Origin: Krasilnikovozyma curviuscula
Lineage: Eukaryota; Basidiomycota; Tremellomycetes; Cystofilobasidiales; Mrakiaceae
NCBI GenBank assembly: GCA_014825775.1
Contig: MVAQ01000285.1
Location: forward strand, 1 to 23,941
Direction of reading: 5' to 3'
Length of the DNA stretch: 23,941 bases
Made by a program: the position numbers and the translations under genes. A model generated the notes under the pieces. It saw nothing but the letters and a program-made list of their open reading frames with translations. It was not told the origin of the DNA and did not search any database. Positions 10,157 to 19,670 of this stretch are shown piece after piece. Every line of letters begins with the position of its first letter. Position 1 is the stretch's first letter.

Positions 10157-10183
10157 AGTATGTAAAACGTAGTATGTAAAACG
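10157..10183 (+). repeat. Direct repeat of a 13-mer
   Basis: AGTATGTAAAACG occurs at 10157-10169 and again at 10171-10183 with one base between copies. It lies 7 bases before the TGACTCA palindrome. Confidence 0.7.
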
Positions 10184-10189
10184 CATCGC

Positions 10190-10206
10190 ATCTGACTCAG
10201 TCAGAT
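10190..10206 (+). promoter_or_regulatory. 17-base perfect palindrome with a Gcn4/AP-1-type core
   Basis: ATCTGACT-C-AGTCAGAT is a perfect dyad around position 10198. Its centre contains TGACTCA (10193-10199) and the overlapping complement-strand version, the recognition core of Gcn4/AP-1-type bZIP dimers. A second TGAGTCA lies at 10286-10292. It is about 680 bases upstream of the CAP start. Binding is inferred. Confidence 0.5.
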
Positions 10207-10285
10207 CGGACCCAAAAGCAAAAGGAGAGTGTAGGACGCTGGCAAGAGTCGAAACCCTGCGTTTTGCCTGAAGCAGTTAACCAAA

Positions 10286-10292
10286 TGAGTCA
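10286..10292 (+). promoter_or_regulatory. Second Gcn4/AP-1-type site
   Basis: TGAGTCA, the reverse complement of TGACTCA, lies 93 bases after the first site. Two consensus bZIP heptamers within 100 bases upstream of CAP make chance less likely, though each alone is a common motif. Confidence 0.4.
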
Positions 10293-10881
10293 ACCGATAA
10301 TTCGATATTACGATTGTGCTACAGCGTCGAGTTTTGAATGTTGAATTGAGGTGATAACCTCCAATGTTTTGTGAATGAGAAAAGGATCGCACGCCTTTCT
10401 TTGATGTATAAAGACCGGCCTTACAATAAGTTTCTCAGTAAGAATCTCTTTCGGGTAGCGCAAGATCCCCATTCTCCTCCCTGGCATCTAGACGAAGCAG
10501 GATGCATTGCGCAGACCATACAATCCATCAAAGTACCTGCCTGGGTTTCCTCTTCCTTGGAACCAAGAATATGTCTTTCTTTGGTCTTTCTTTGACTCCT
10601 TGTGCTCACAATAGCGGCTTTCAAAGGTGCAGTTGGCGATGAACCTCAAGTATTTCTGTTGCGCAACGTCTTCAACGAATCGTCAGTGCCAGTGCTTTCT
10701 TCTACACATATCTCAGAATCGAAACCGCTATTCCATTACCATTGCCGTTGACATCTAAGCGAAAACCTCAGAGTTGATCTCATCCAGCGTGGCGACTCCC
10801 CCTCAAGCGAGGAGGACAAGCCAGCGATGAAGGTGCCAGCTCGCCATCACACCCTCTGGAACCAATTAGAGTTTATCAGCC

Positions 10882-12859
10882 ATGGCTCTCTCTTCTCAAG
10901 GTCTCCATTCTCTGACAACAATAATCAAAAGGTAAACAGGCAGCAATTCATCGTCGCAGATCGTGCTGGTTCCCAGCCTGACGCCCCCTTCCCCCCTTTT
11001 CCTTCAGGCTTGAGGCTGCTACCTCCCGATTGGAGGACATTGCAATCACAACGTGAGCTGCATTTTCATCTGTTTGGTACATTTTCTGGATAGGAATCGC
11101 AGAGCTGAATTCTTAATGGGAAACAGTGCCTCAACATCCTCAATGAAACAGCCGTCTGCCTCCATTGGTGAACATCTTGGCCCTCACGTCGCACCTCCCG
11201 CTGTCGCTGCTGCTGCTGGCTCTCCAATTGCTGCTGCCGTTGCTGCACCATCTTCTCCTGCTTCTAAGGAAGTTGCTGCTGAAGATCCAGCGACAGTAAA
11301 GGCATTCGACGCATGGGTTGATGAGTTCTTGAAGCCGTTCTTGAACAAGAGCATTGAAGTAGGTGGTGTGGTTGCTGAACAGGTAGGTGATACCACACCA
11401 CTTTACTATGACTTTGATTGAAGTTAATTCTTAATGTGCCTGACCTTTTGCTCCAGGGAGAATTGGTAAAATCCCTCTTCACCGCCCAAAGAGCCTTCAT
11501 CCTCCAGTCTACCGCCTGCACCAAGCCATCCGCCGCGGCCCTCCCACAACTCCTGACGCCCATGTCGACCCTCCTCCAGAAAATCTCTGATATTAAGGAT
11601 GCCAATCGGCGTTCACTTTTGTTCAATTCGCTGTCTGCTGTTTCTGAAGGTATTCCCGCGGCTGGCTGGGTCGCTCTCGATTCCAAACCAGGTCCCTATG
11701 TTGCCGAGATGAAGGACTCGGCTGTTTTCTGGACAAACAGAGTCATGAAGGAGAATAAGGACAAAGGCACCCCGGAGAGTGAGGTCGCTATCGCTTGGAC
11801 CAAGGCGTGGGTCACTGCGTTGGACGAACTGAGGAAATACATCATGGCTCACTACACAACTGGTCTCACTTGGAACGCTAAGGCAAGTCGACACCAAGCT
11901 GGAACGAGTAGTTCCCGGAGTTATGATTGATTTTATCTCTCTGTCCAACAGGGTAAAGATCCTTCGACTTACACAGCATCAGCAGTTGCAACACCCGCCC
12001 CCGCTGTCGCTCCTGTATCTTCAGCACCAGCGCCGACGACAGGCCCACCTGCTGGTCTGTTTTCCGAGCTCTCCAAAGGATCCGCCGTTACCTCTGGTCT
12101 CCGAAAAGTTGACAAGAGCGAAATGACACACAAGAATCCAGAGCTGAGGACCACATCCGTTGTTGCCGCTGCCCCTGCTCTGACGAGAACGGCTTCCGGT
12201 GGTAAGCCCCCTGTTAGACCTACTAAACCAAAGGAACTCAGTGGGAAGAAGCCAGCCAAGTTCGCTTTGGAAGGCAACAGATGGGTCATAGTGAGTTTGC
12301 TGTCGCTATCTAAATCGAAAATTGTGCTAATCTCAATAATTATTATCACCTCCAGGAGTACCAAGAAAATAACAACGAGATCATTGTTGAAAACACCGAG
12401 ATCAACCAGATCGTCAACATCTACGGCTGCAAGAGCTCCGTTGTCCAGATCAAGGGCAAAGTAAATGCCGTGAACCTCAGTACGTAACCCTGCTATCTTA
12501 ATACACTTTGATGCTTTTCTGACTTATCAATAACTACAGTCTCCTGCCAAAAGACCTCTGTGCTTCTCGATTCCGTCGTCTCCTCCCTCAGCATAACGTC
12601 TTCCCCCTCCTTCACCATCCAGATCCTCGGCAAAACACCCACAATTCTCGTCGACAGCACCGACTCCGGTCTCGTCTACCTCTCAAAAGACTGTCTCGAT
12701 GTTGAAATCATCACCGCCAAGAGCAGCAGCATCAATATCTCCATTCCAGATGAGAAGGGCGAGGAAGGCGAGATGAAGGAGTGTCCTGTGCCGGAGCAGC
12801 TCAAGACGGTCGTAAAGAATGGAAAACTGGTCAGCAGTATTGTCGAACACGCTGGTTAG
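10882..12859 (+). CDS. CAP1: Adenylyl cyclase-associated protein (cyclase/actin-binding CAP)
   Basis: Binds G-actin, recycles cofilin-actin and helps activate adenylyl cyclase; called Srv2 in yeast and Aca1 in Cryptococcus. Exons are 10882-10931, 11008-11052, 11094-11382, 11457-11882, 11952-12290, 12356-12479 and 12540-12859, giving 530 residues. The N-terminal cyclase-binding/oligomerisation helix is IIKRLEAATSRLEDIA (14-29), which required finding the two short first exons. An Ala/Ser/Pro linker precedes the helical folded domain (about 98-268), then a modest proline region, a WH2-like LRKV motif, and the C-terminal beta-helix CARP domain (about 371-528). The CARP domain contains KFALEGNRWVIEYQENN, YLSKDCLDVEI and PVPEQLKT. 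Intron 4 (11883-11951) is GC-AG. Exon 3 could also begin at 11103 (three residues shorter). The long poly-Pro tracts of animal CAPs are much reduced. Confidence 0.96.
11883..11951 (+). other. GC-AG intron in CAP
   Basis: Donor AAG|GCAAGT and acceptor CAACAG. Splicing here joins residue 270 to GKDPSTY in frame. The nearest GT (11887) would give an immediate stop, so GC is required. The rest of the donor matches the consensus perfectly, as GC donors usually do. Confidence 0.85.
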
Positions 12860-13401
12860 AAGAAGAAATGGAATATAGACATGATCTTCCGCTTCCACTG
12901 TTACGAAACTTTGCCTTGCGACGAGTGAAGCTTGTAGTCTGAAAGGGAGAGTTTCAGAATGGATGAATTGCTTCTGGACCTTTATGGACTGAAGAGAGAT
13001 GAAAGCGCAATCACCACAATCACTATCCTTACTATAACTGTACTTATGATTAGACTAGCACTCAAGATGTCTAGTTATGGTAAGGTTCCGGCGAAACCAT
13101 TTTAGTCGTGAGGCAAGAAGACTGCGTGGTCTGCTAGTCTGCATTTTTCTGTCATGTAGCAAGCCCAGAAACGCAAATGCAATAGCCTAACATGCTAAGA
13201 CACTTTCTCACATGACAAATAAGTCGTGGTTCCCGCGATCCTGACTATGGCCAACGTCAAATCAAAACATTTGGCGGGCCGGAGGGAGGGAATTAAATAA
13301 ATACAACGAATGGCATATGTTTACAACAGTGATTTAAATCTATTGAGTGGCCATTTCTGGGAATCCTCGATGATGCGAATATTTGTGGTTTAGTCGAGAA
13401 G
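12860..13401. other. Convergent intergenic region between CAP and the Atg38-like gene
   Basis: 542 bases with no open frame of note. It should hold both 3' untranslated regions. TTTGGCGGG at 13270-13278 resembles an E2F/MBF-type site, out of place between two 3' ends. I found no supported RNA gene. Confidence 0.55.
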
Positions 13402-14929
13402 CTAGCTGTCTCTACTCCCCACCGAAGACTGAGCTTTAGACTCGTCTCTCTTCTTTCTTGCCTTCTCCATCAGCCTCTCATACTCCTGTTTATACTCTTG
13501 TAGCCTTTGTTTCTGTCAGGAGGTTAAAACATCAGGTGTCAGCCCTCATTAACGAGATCAATTTACAACACACAACTTACATGCTTAGCGTTATCCTGCT
13601 TTAACGTCTGGACTTGATGCTCAAGCTCAACAATCCTCTTTTTTGCTACGTCTAGTTCCGAAATGACAGTGCTACTCGTGGAAGGCGCTGCTGGAAAGTG
13701 AGCTCGTGACTGGAGCATCATTGACTGGTTGAGCTTCTCTCCGAGTATGGACGCATGTGTGTGAATGGCCCTCTCAGCCTTGAAACACAATTTAACGATC
13801 AGTTCTCCACTATTTATCAGAGAGAATACAATTATCTTACCTCTCTTCGCACTTTCTTTAGAGCGGCAGAGTCGAGTGTTTTGCGCTCTGCAATCAACGC
13901 TTCCAGCTGAGCCGTTCGATTAGCAGAAACATCCAGAGACTCTCGTAAGAGCTTGTTCTCCAGAATGAGCTCTTCAGGAGTCTTGGAGCTGTTGAAACAC
14001 ACATCGAAGTAAGTAATGCAATGAGAAGGTAGTTTGAGATGGACGTACGAAGTAAATTCTGGGGTTGTTGTAGAAGGAGACGGTGACGTGTTATTCCCGG
14101 GATCCACCATATAGTACGATTTATCAATCGGAGCAGCGGGTAGAGGTGATGGTGCCGATTTCTTCTTGCTTCGCTTTGTTGTAGGAGTTTTGCCGGAAGG
14201 TGACGCAAGGAGACTGGGTTTGGGCGCGTCGGAAGAAGACGGGGCGCGGATAGGTACTGAAGTGAAAGCAACAGCGTGTGAGAAGTCTTTGAAGACACCA
14301 TCGATCTCGTCCAAAAAGTGCTGAAAGGGATCTGATGCGTCCGGCGACTTCAGGTAGAGGAAGCTGTCGGAACCTTTCGTGGAGGACGATGTCGAAGAGG
14401 AAGCGATCCCAAGAGGAGATGCTGGCGTGGAATTATGTCTTTTCACATTGTGTACAAGTGCAGCTGAAGTCTCTGATGGAGGGCGTCTATCAGTTGCCTC
14501 TGATTTGTGCTGTTCCAATTGCGCTGGCCGCAATTTGGCAGCATGCGAGCTGTCACTTGAAGCAAGCTTGGATTTCCACATTGCAAGGCGTTTCTCGTGT
14601 TCCATTTTCAGTGCCCGAATGGTGTTCAGAACCGCCTGGAACGAAAGGGAAGAAATCGTAAGTGGTCTCTCGAGGCGCAAGCTCTCTTGACTTAGATAAC
14701 ACACTCACTCCTGATTTTCCTTGAGTGGCCAAGGTGTAAAGTTCAACTGCTTGCTCAAGCAGATGCATTCCTTCCGTGGCTTCATCGCTATTCAACTTGG
14801 TGTCAGGCTTGAGCAGCTCGTCCGCTTTGGCTGAAGCTTCATGTGCCTATAATTGCGCAATCCATCGTCGGAACTCATTGTTTTGGAGTAGAAACCAAGA
14901 GCTGAACTCACTCTGGACAGTGCAGACAT
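13402..14929 (-). CDS. MIT-domain and coiled-coil protein, candidate Atg38/NRBF2
   Basis: Exons, in transcript order on the minus strand, are 14929-14912, 14846-14709, 14635-14049, 13988-13841, 13778-13581 and 13512-13402, giving 399 residues. Residues 2-77 fit a three-helix MIT domain: LSRAHEASAKADELLKP, EATEGMHLLEQAVELYTLA and LNTIRALKMEHEKRLAMWKS. Residues 80-245 are Ser/Thr/Pro/Lys-rich and probably disordered. From about 250 to 390 there are two heptad-rich coiled coils (EELILENKLLRESLD; SELDVAKKRIVELEHQVQTL) ending in a basic tail. MIT domain, loose linker and C-terminal dimerising coil is the architecture of Atg38/NRBF2, a subunit of the autophagy Vps34 PI3-kinase complex. That assignment is inference from layout; other MIT proteins are possible. 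The first exon has only six codons. Start lies 192 bases from divergent ALG6. Confidence 0.65.
13989..14048 (-). other. 60-base stop-free intron in the Atg38-like gene
   Basis: Donor GTACGT and acceptor AACAG, length divisible by three with no in-frame stop. Retention would insert 20 residues just before the coiled coil. It is scored as an intron because of its canonical ends and because the insert breaks the pattern. Confidence 0.65.
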
Positions 14930-15121
14930 ATCTGGCTGTCTTTAATAGTTCAGATTCATTAAGTTCGGATTTCGAGACAAAATGTCGTCGAGGTGCAGTT
15001 GAGGATGGTCGCCAACTGCAGCTCGACTGTCAGAGCCCATCTCAAAATATCCCTTTTGGGAAGAAACTGGCTCAGCCTGATGCTCCGATAGGACGAGAAG
15101 CCCAAACACACGCCCAATATA
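14930..15121. promoter_or_regulatory. Shared divergent promoter of the Atg38-like gene and ALG6
   Basis: Only 192 bases separate the two start codons, so both promoters must lie here or overlap. The segment contains the inverted repeat described at 14987-15027. The open frame crossing it on the plus strand (14776-15204) is in a different frame from ALG6 and antisense to the Atg38-like gene, so it was discarded. Confidence 0.65.
14987..15027. repeat. Inverted repeat, 15-base arms, one mismatch
   Basis: Left arm GTCGAGGTGCAGTTG (14987-15001) and right arm CAACTGCAGCTCGAC (15013-15027) pair at 14 of 15 positions across an 11-base spacer. Each arm includes an E-box-type CANNTG (CAGTTG/CAACTG). 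It lies in the middle of the shared promoter and could be a two-way operator or a stable hairpin in a leader RNA. Confidence 0.75.
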
Positions 15122-17331
15122 ATGTCTACGACCTCGTCACAGCAGTTTCTGGGACCAAGCAGCGTCAAGGTTCGAAAACCTCACAGGAAGAGCAGCAGGA
15201 CTAGTTTAGCAGGGTGAGTTGGACATTTTCAAATCAAATTGCTTGTGAAATCTGCTAACAGTCTAGCTGCGCATTTTCAGGTCAGATTACTCGTTGGCAT
15301 CTTCTCTCCACCCGTCCTCTGCGCTGGCGAAATCATTCAGATCGTCGCCCAAAGAAGCAAGCGCTCCAGCCAAGAGATGGCTCAATTGGATGTCTAGGAC
15401 AGGAATGAAGAACTTGACTTTGCCATGTTTGTTGCTGTTTGTGGGACTGATCAAATGGGTTACAGGGATAGGAGGCTGGAGTGGTGAGCTCGTGTTTCCA
15501 AACTCTCGTCGCGCTCGCACATTCTTTCCATCGATGCTGAACTGACCATTGTATTCGTCCTAACTTACAGGGAAAGGAGATTCTCCAATGTTTGGAGATT
15601 TTGAGGCGCAGAGGCACTGGATGGAAATTACTCTTCACTTACCTACCAATCGATGGTATTATTACGACCTACCGTATTGGGGACTAGATTGTGAGTGGCT
15701 GTTCGTTATCAATCTTATTGAGCTGTTTTCTGCGCTGACGTATCTCTGTGCTCTTCTTCCAGATCCTCCTCTCACTGCTTATCATTCTCTGGTCACCGGC
15801 TGGATTGGATCCCGATTTAGTTCAAGCTGGTTCGCTCTTGATACTTCAAGGGGAGGAGAAACTGTCGCGTTAGGTGTGTTTATGAGAGCTTCGGTGCTAT
15901 TCGGGGAAATATTGGTGTGGTGGACGGCTGTCTACGCTTGGTTCAGGTCGGCGCCAATGTCTACCAAACGAGAAAAGGCGAGTTCCCACCAGAAGCCGAT
16001 ATTCTACGTAGTGTTATACTGACCGTCATTCTCTTTCTGTGTGTCTGCAATAGGATCTAGCTCTCTTTACTCTCCTTCTATCACCAGCGCTCATCTTAAT
16101 CGATAACGGTCACTTCCAATACAACACCATCATGCTTGGTCTCTCACTATGGTCATTGAATTTCTTCAGGAGTGAGCGCGACGGATTTGCTGCTGTCGCC
16201 TTTGTTGGCGCATTGTGCTTTAAGCAGATGGCTCTGTATTACGCTCCTGCGATCGGTGCAGCGATGCTGGGAAGATGCTATCAGAAGGGAGGAATAAATG
16301 GGTCAGTCGCAACAGCTTCTTTTGGCTTCTGTGCAACATTTGACCCTTCTGTTCCTTTTAGACTTCTTCTATTTGTAAAGTATGGAGCTGTCACGCTGGC
16401 ATCCTTTGCCGTTGTATTTGCACCGTTCTTGAATGATATCTCGCAGCTGCAGCAGGTCATACACCGAGTCTTCCCATTTGCTCGAGGTCTGTTTGAAGAT
16501 AAAGTCGCCAACTTCTGGGTGAGTAAGGCCTCAACCACACACTTGGAACATGTTCTCATTAAAGTGACATATTCTGCAGTGCGCTTCAAATGTGCTCATC
16601 AAATGGAAGAGCCTTACCATCATCTCGCCCTCTCACTTCCCACTGCTCGCTCTCCTCCTCACATCCATATCCCTTATTTTACCATCAATCCAAATCTTCT
16701 TCAATCCATCACCGGTTCTATTGCCGTACGCGATGTTCTTAAGCTCAATGGGTTTCTTCCTGTTCTCGTTTCAAGTACACGAAAAGAGCTTCCTTCTGGT
16801 TCTGATGCCGCTAGGAGTGATGATGTCCCAAGGCGAAGAAGAATGGGGTGCTCTGATCACGAATGTCGCGGTGTTTAGGTGAGAACGACCCATTTTTTCG
16901 CGTTCCTGCTTGGCCACTGAAGTCTTCTCTCCAAGCATGTGGCCGCTGCTCAAGCGAGACCAGTTGTCGCTTCAGTACTTTGTTCTTCTGTTCCTGTGGA
17001 ACTATCTCTTCAGCAATACATCAAAAGTCTTCAAGGGACCGGTTTCGTTTGTCAAACTTCTCACAGTTGTAAGTTGTCGCTGTATGAATCTCTGCTACCA
17101 CCTCCCCCTACTCACATCTTGGTGCTTTAGCTCTCATATCTCTCGATTGCTACTCTACACATTGCAGAAACGATTCTGTCTCCTCCCAATAGGCTTCCCG
17201 ACCTCTTTGTGGTGCTTAACGTCTTAGTTAGTGCTGGGGTGTTTGGGTGCGGTTGGGTCTGGGGAATGCTCAGGATGATGAGGGTCATGTGGGGACTAGG
17301 GATGACTAATGGATCAAAGAAGAAAAATTAG
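15122..17331 (+). CDS. ALG6: Dolichyl-P-Glc: Man9GlcNAc2-PP-dolichol alpha-1,3-glucosyltransferase
   Basis: Adds the first glucose to the lipid-linked oligosaccharide on the lumenal side of the ER, priming N-glycosylation. Exons are 15122-15213, 15281-15483, 15571-15690, 15763-15977, 16054-16301, 16362-16518, 16580-16878, 16936-17068 and 17131-17331, giving 555 residues (yeast Alg6 is 544). After a 65-residue Ser/Lys-rich cytosolic tail the ALG6/ALG8 signatures appear: MFGDFEAQRHWMEITLHLP, YYDLPYWGLDYPPLTAYHS, LILIDNGHFQYN and FPFARGLFEDKVANFW, all in a multi-membrane-span context. The acidic Asp in GDFEAQRHW matches the GT-C catalytic loop. The C-terminus KKKN is a KKXX ER-retrieval signal. 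Intron 4 appears to be GC-AG. The 60-base intron at 16302-16361 lacks stops and has length divisible by three. Confidence 0.96.
15978..16053 (+). other. Probable GC-AG intron in ALG6
   Basis: Donor AAG|GCGAGT, acceptor GCAATAG, joining REK to DLALFTLLLSPAL with no extra residues. An alternative GT donor at 16008 also keeps frame but would add ten residues (ASSHQKPIFY) before a membrane segment; the GC choice fits the family better. Confidence 0.65.
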
Positions 17332-17555
17332 ATGTTAGAGTGATGTATACCTCAGTTTCTAATAAAATGACGCTGATCGTTGCAGAAAGAAATATGTTGA
17401 TCTCTAGCGGAAGAGACGAGGCTTGACAAGACGAAACATGTATGGATAATGTAAAGTACAAATGCGAGATGATCTGTCGTGAACTATCTACACTAGAAAG
17501 ATGGTCGTTATGTTATAAGAGTAGAAGACTCGGAAAAGCGCCAGCGCCAATCTTA
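17332..17555. other. Convergent 3' intergenic spacer
   Basis: 224 bases between the stop of ALG6 and the stop of the glutaredoxin-like gene. AATAAA at 17361-17366 may serve ALG6 polyadenylation. Nothing else is recognised. Confidence 0.5.
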
Positions 17556-19211
17556 TTACTTCTGCTCAGCGTCCTCCTCGTCGTCATCAAGTGGGTATGG
17601 CTTTCCAGTGGCTGGATCAAGCTCGTTTCCGTCCTTGTCAACTCTTCTGATTTTGCTCTTCTTAATGCCGTTCTTCACTCTGGCCTTCTTGGTTTCCTTT
17701 TCCTTCGGTGGGTTGAAACTGACACCCGAGGAGATGAGAAGCGGGAGAAGTTCCTTCTTTTCGGCGATCCTGAGATACAGAAGAGAACAAAAACTGAGTT
17801 CCAAGATCAGATCCAAATAAACTGGGAAAGTGCTTACTCAGAAACCTCATCAACCCCACCAATGATTTTTCCGTCGACAAGTAGCAATGGGATCTCACTC
17901 GTTCCCAATAGTCTCTCCAACAATGGTTCAATGTGTTCAGCATCAGCTTTAAATTTGAAAGAAAAGTAGTATCAGTCATAGTTGGCTTGGGGCGATAAAG
18001 GGCAGAGCAAACTCACCTCTCTCGTTCAAAAGAACAACGCGAGGACCGTTTTTAACCCAGAGGCCATCGAAAGCACTAACAATCTTCCTAGTATCTGGAT
18101 TCCTGCTGTATCCAAGAACCAAGACCATGTTGTCTCTCCACACTGTCTGCTCAATCTCCTTCAGGTGTCCTTTCAACGCTGGGCTCGAGTGATCGAAGTC
18201 CAAAATGAACTCTGGGTCGACTGACTGAGACCTTGGGAGAAGGTGGTTTTCTGGGAGCAGGTTGGCTTCTTCAAGAATGAAAGACATGAGAGCAGAGAGC
18301 TCTTCGTGGTTAGAGGACCATTTGAAAGGTTGGGGCTTCTGTGGTTGCGATGAGCGTGGAAGTCGAGTGGCTTGAATTTTGGCAGCCAGTCTCTGGTGTT
18401 GAAGCTTGGCCTGACGAGCTCTTCGAAGAGAACGGCCATAAGAGACTGGGTTGCTGGATGTAGAGACAATGGTAGATTGGACATGCGAAGCGGCGACGTG
18501 TGGGTTGCTAAGCATGAGATAAACAATTGCGGCGACGAGACCGAGGAGGAGAAGCAGTGGACGCGATCTTTTGTTGATCTTCACGGATGGAATATGCTTC
18601 GCCCACCAGGTGGAGAAGTTAAGCTTAGCAGCAGCGTCTCTCTGTTACAGAAATGTAGCGCAAAGTGTTAGGCGCGAGGTCAGACTATAGAACCGGCTAA
18701 CCATGGCGCAAATTGAAAAAGCTGGCATGCTGTCACATCAGGTACTCACCTCAGCCTTCTGCTTAGCCTCCAATGTACCCTTTCTCTTGATGTTACCATG
18801 ACCGAAATTAGAGTTAAAAGTGGTCTTGTCGAAATCAATGTCGATACCAAGACCAACGCCTCCGACGACCGGCGAGAGTGGGAACTTCCAGTTGTTGATC
18901 GATTGGGGACTACCAAACTGATCTTCCTCGGTGAGATCGTAGATATTTGCCTGAGATGATCTTGGACTCATGTATGGTGCAGCGATAGGTGTGGCAGGGG
19001 TGAGTGGGAGATGTTCTGGCGGGACTGGGAAAGCATGGAGGAAGGTATTGTCGATACCCGATGCCGAGATGGTACGTGAGTGAGTAGTCTTGTGAGAAGG
19101 TGGTGTCGATGGAGGAGTGAGTGGAAGGGTGAAAGTGGTGTAGTGAGGGTTGCGAGAGATCTCTGGTGTACTCTTCTTGTGAGGTTCTCGTTGAGAAAGT
19201 GTAGAAGTCAT
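17556..19211 (-). CDS. Type II membrane protein with a cysteine-less glutaredoxin-fold domain
   Basis: Exons in transcript order are 19211-18750, 18641-18017, 17946-17838 and 17769-17556, giving 469 residues. The N-terminal 180 residues are cytosolic-type, rich in Pro/Thr/Ser. A single membrane span follows at about 183-198 (PLLLLLGLVAAIVYLMLSN) after a basic stretch, so the C-terminal part should be lumenal, as in yeast Grx6/Grx7. Residues about 322-415 follow the glutaredoxin pattern: MVLVLGYSRNPDTRK, then VVLLNE, then EIPLLLVDGKIIGGVDEV with the cis-Pro (382) and GG turn. The CPYC/CSYS site is replaced by Asn335-Pro-Asp-Thr338 and no Cys remains there, so thiol reductase activity is not expected. 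The tail is Lys-rich then acidic (DDDEEDAEQK). Role unknown; a chaperone, scaffold or metal-independent binding role is possible. Confidence 0.8.
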
Positions 19212-19670
19212 TGCTGTTGCGTCACTTGTTTAAACAATTCTTCAAGCAAAAGATGGAGTGAAAAGGACGGTTGGAGATCGTTGGAAGGGAGACAAAACCT
19301 GGAAGTACCGACTGACTTCTTCTATATAAAAGAAATTTTGCGCACTGCGATGTCTGCACCAAGGCCATGGGAAGGGAGAAACGGAGTAATACGGGAAGTG
19401 TTCACTTCTATCGGACGGGGAGGCCTAGAGGTGGGTCATCGAGCAGGCTAGAGCTGAGCTTTGAATCAGCGGGACCGGTGAAACAAAATCTGAAACACAA
19501 TTTTTCCGCTGGCCTTGCATCGAAATCAAAGACGCAGGCAGTTAGTTCGCTACATCGTGAGAGCCACGTCATTATTTACAAGAGGAAGGATAGCAGATGT
19601 AACTCATAAGCGGTGCAGCTTTCAGACAGAATATTGTTCGTTACACCGAAGAACAGACGCCACGGATCGC
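19212..19670. other. Intergenic: promoter of the glutaredoxin-like gene
   Basis: 459 bases between two minus-strand genes. A 12-base perfect palindrome, TTGTTTAAACAA (19226-19237), lies 14 bases before the ATG of the downstream gene, probably within its leader. Plus-strand open frames here (19080-19451, 19367-19609) resemble nothing. No other element is supported. Confidence 0.5.

Larger units (their letters stand above)
10029..10881. other. 853-base non-coding stretch: CAP promoter region
   Basis: The longest gene-free stretch in the window. It holds, in order, a 13-base direct repeat (10157-10183), a 17-base perfect palindrome containing TGACTCA (10190-10206), a 94-base segment bounded by 7-base complementary ends (10235-10328) with another TGAGTCA inside (10286-10292), and a TATAAAG at 10407-10413. 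The 74-codon open frame at 10371-10595 has no family likeness. Most of this is likely promoter and 5' leader of the CAP gene. Confidence 0.6.

Noticed and set aside
10371..10595. Plus-strand 74-codon frame between the hydrolase and CAP
   Set aside because: No likeness to known proteins, no splice connection to CAP exon 1, and length expected by chance in an 850-base stretch.
13270..13278. TTTGGCGGG E2F/MBF-like site
   Set aside because: It lies between two convergent 3' ends with no gene start nearby, so a promoter role is unsupported.
14335..15204. Several plus-strand open frames of 100-142 codons (14335-14661, 14379-14690, 14776-15204)
   Set aside because: They lie antisense to the Atg38-like exons or cross the ALG6 first exon in the wrong frame, and none resembles a protein family.
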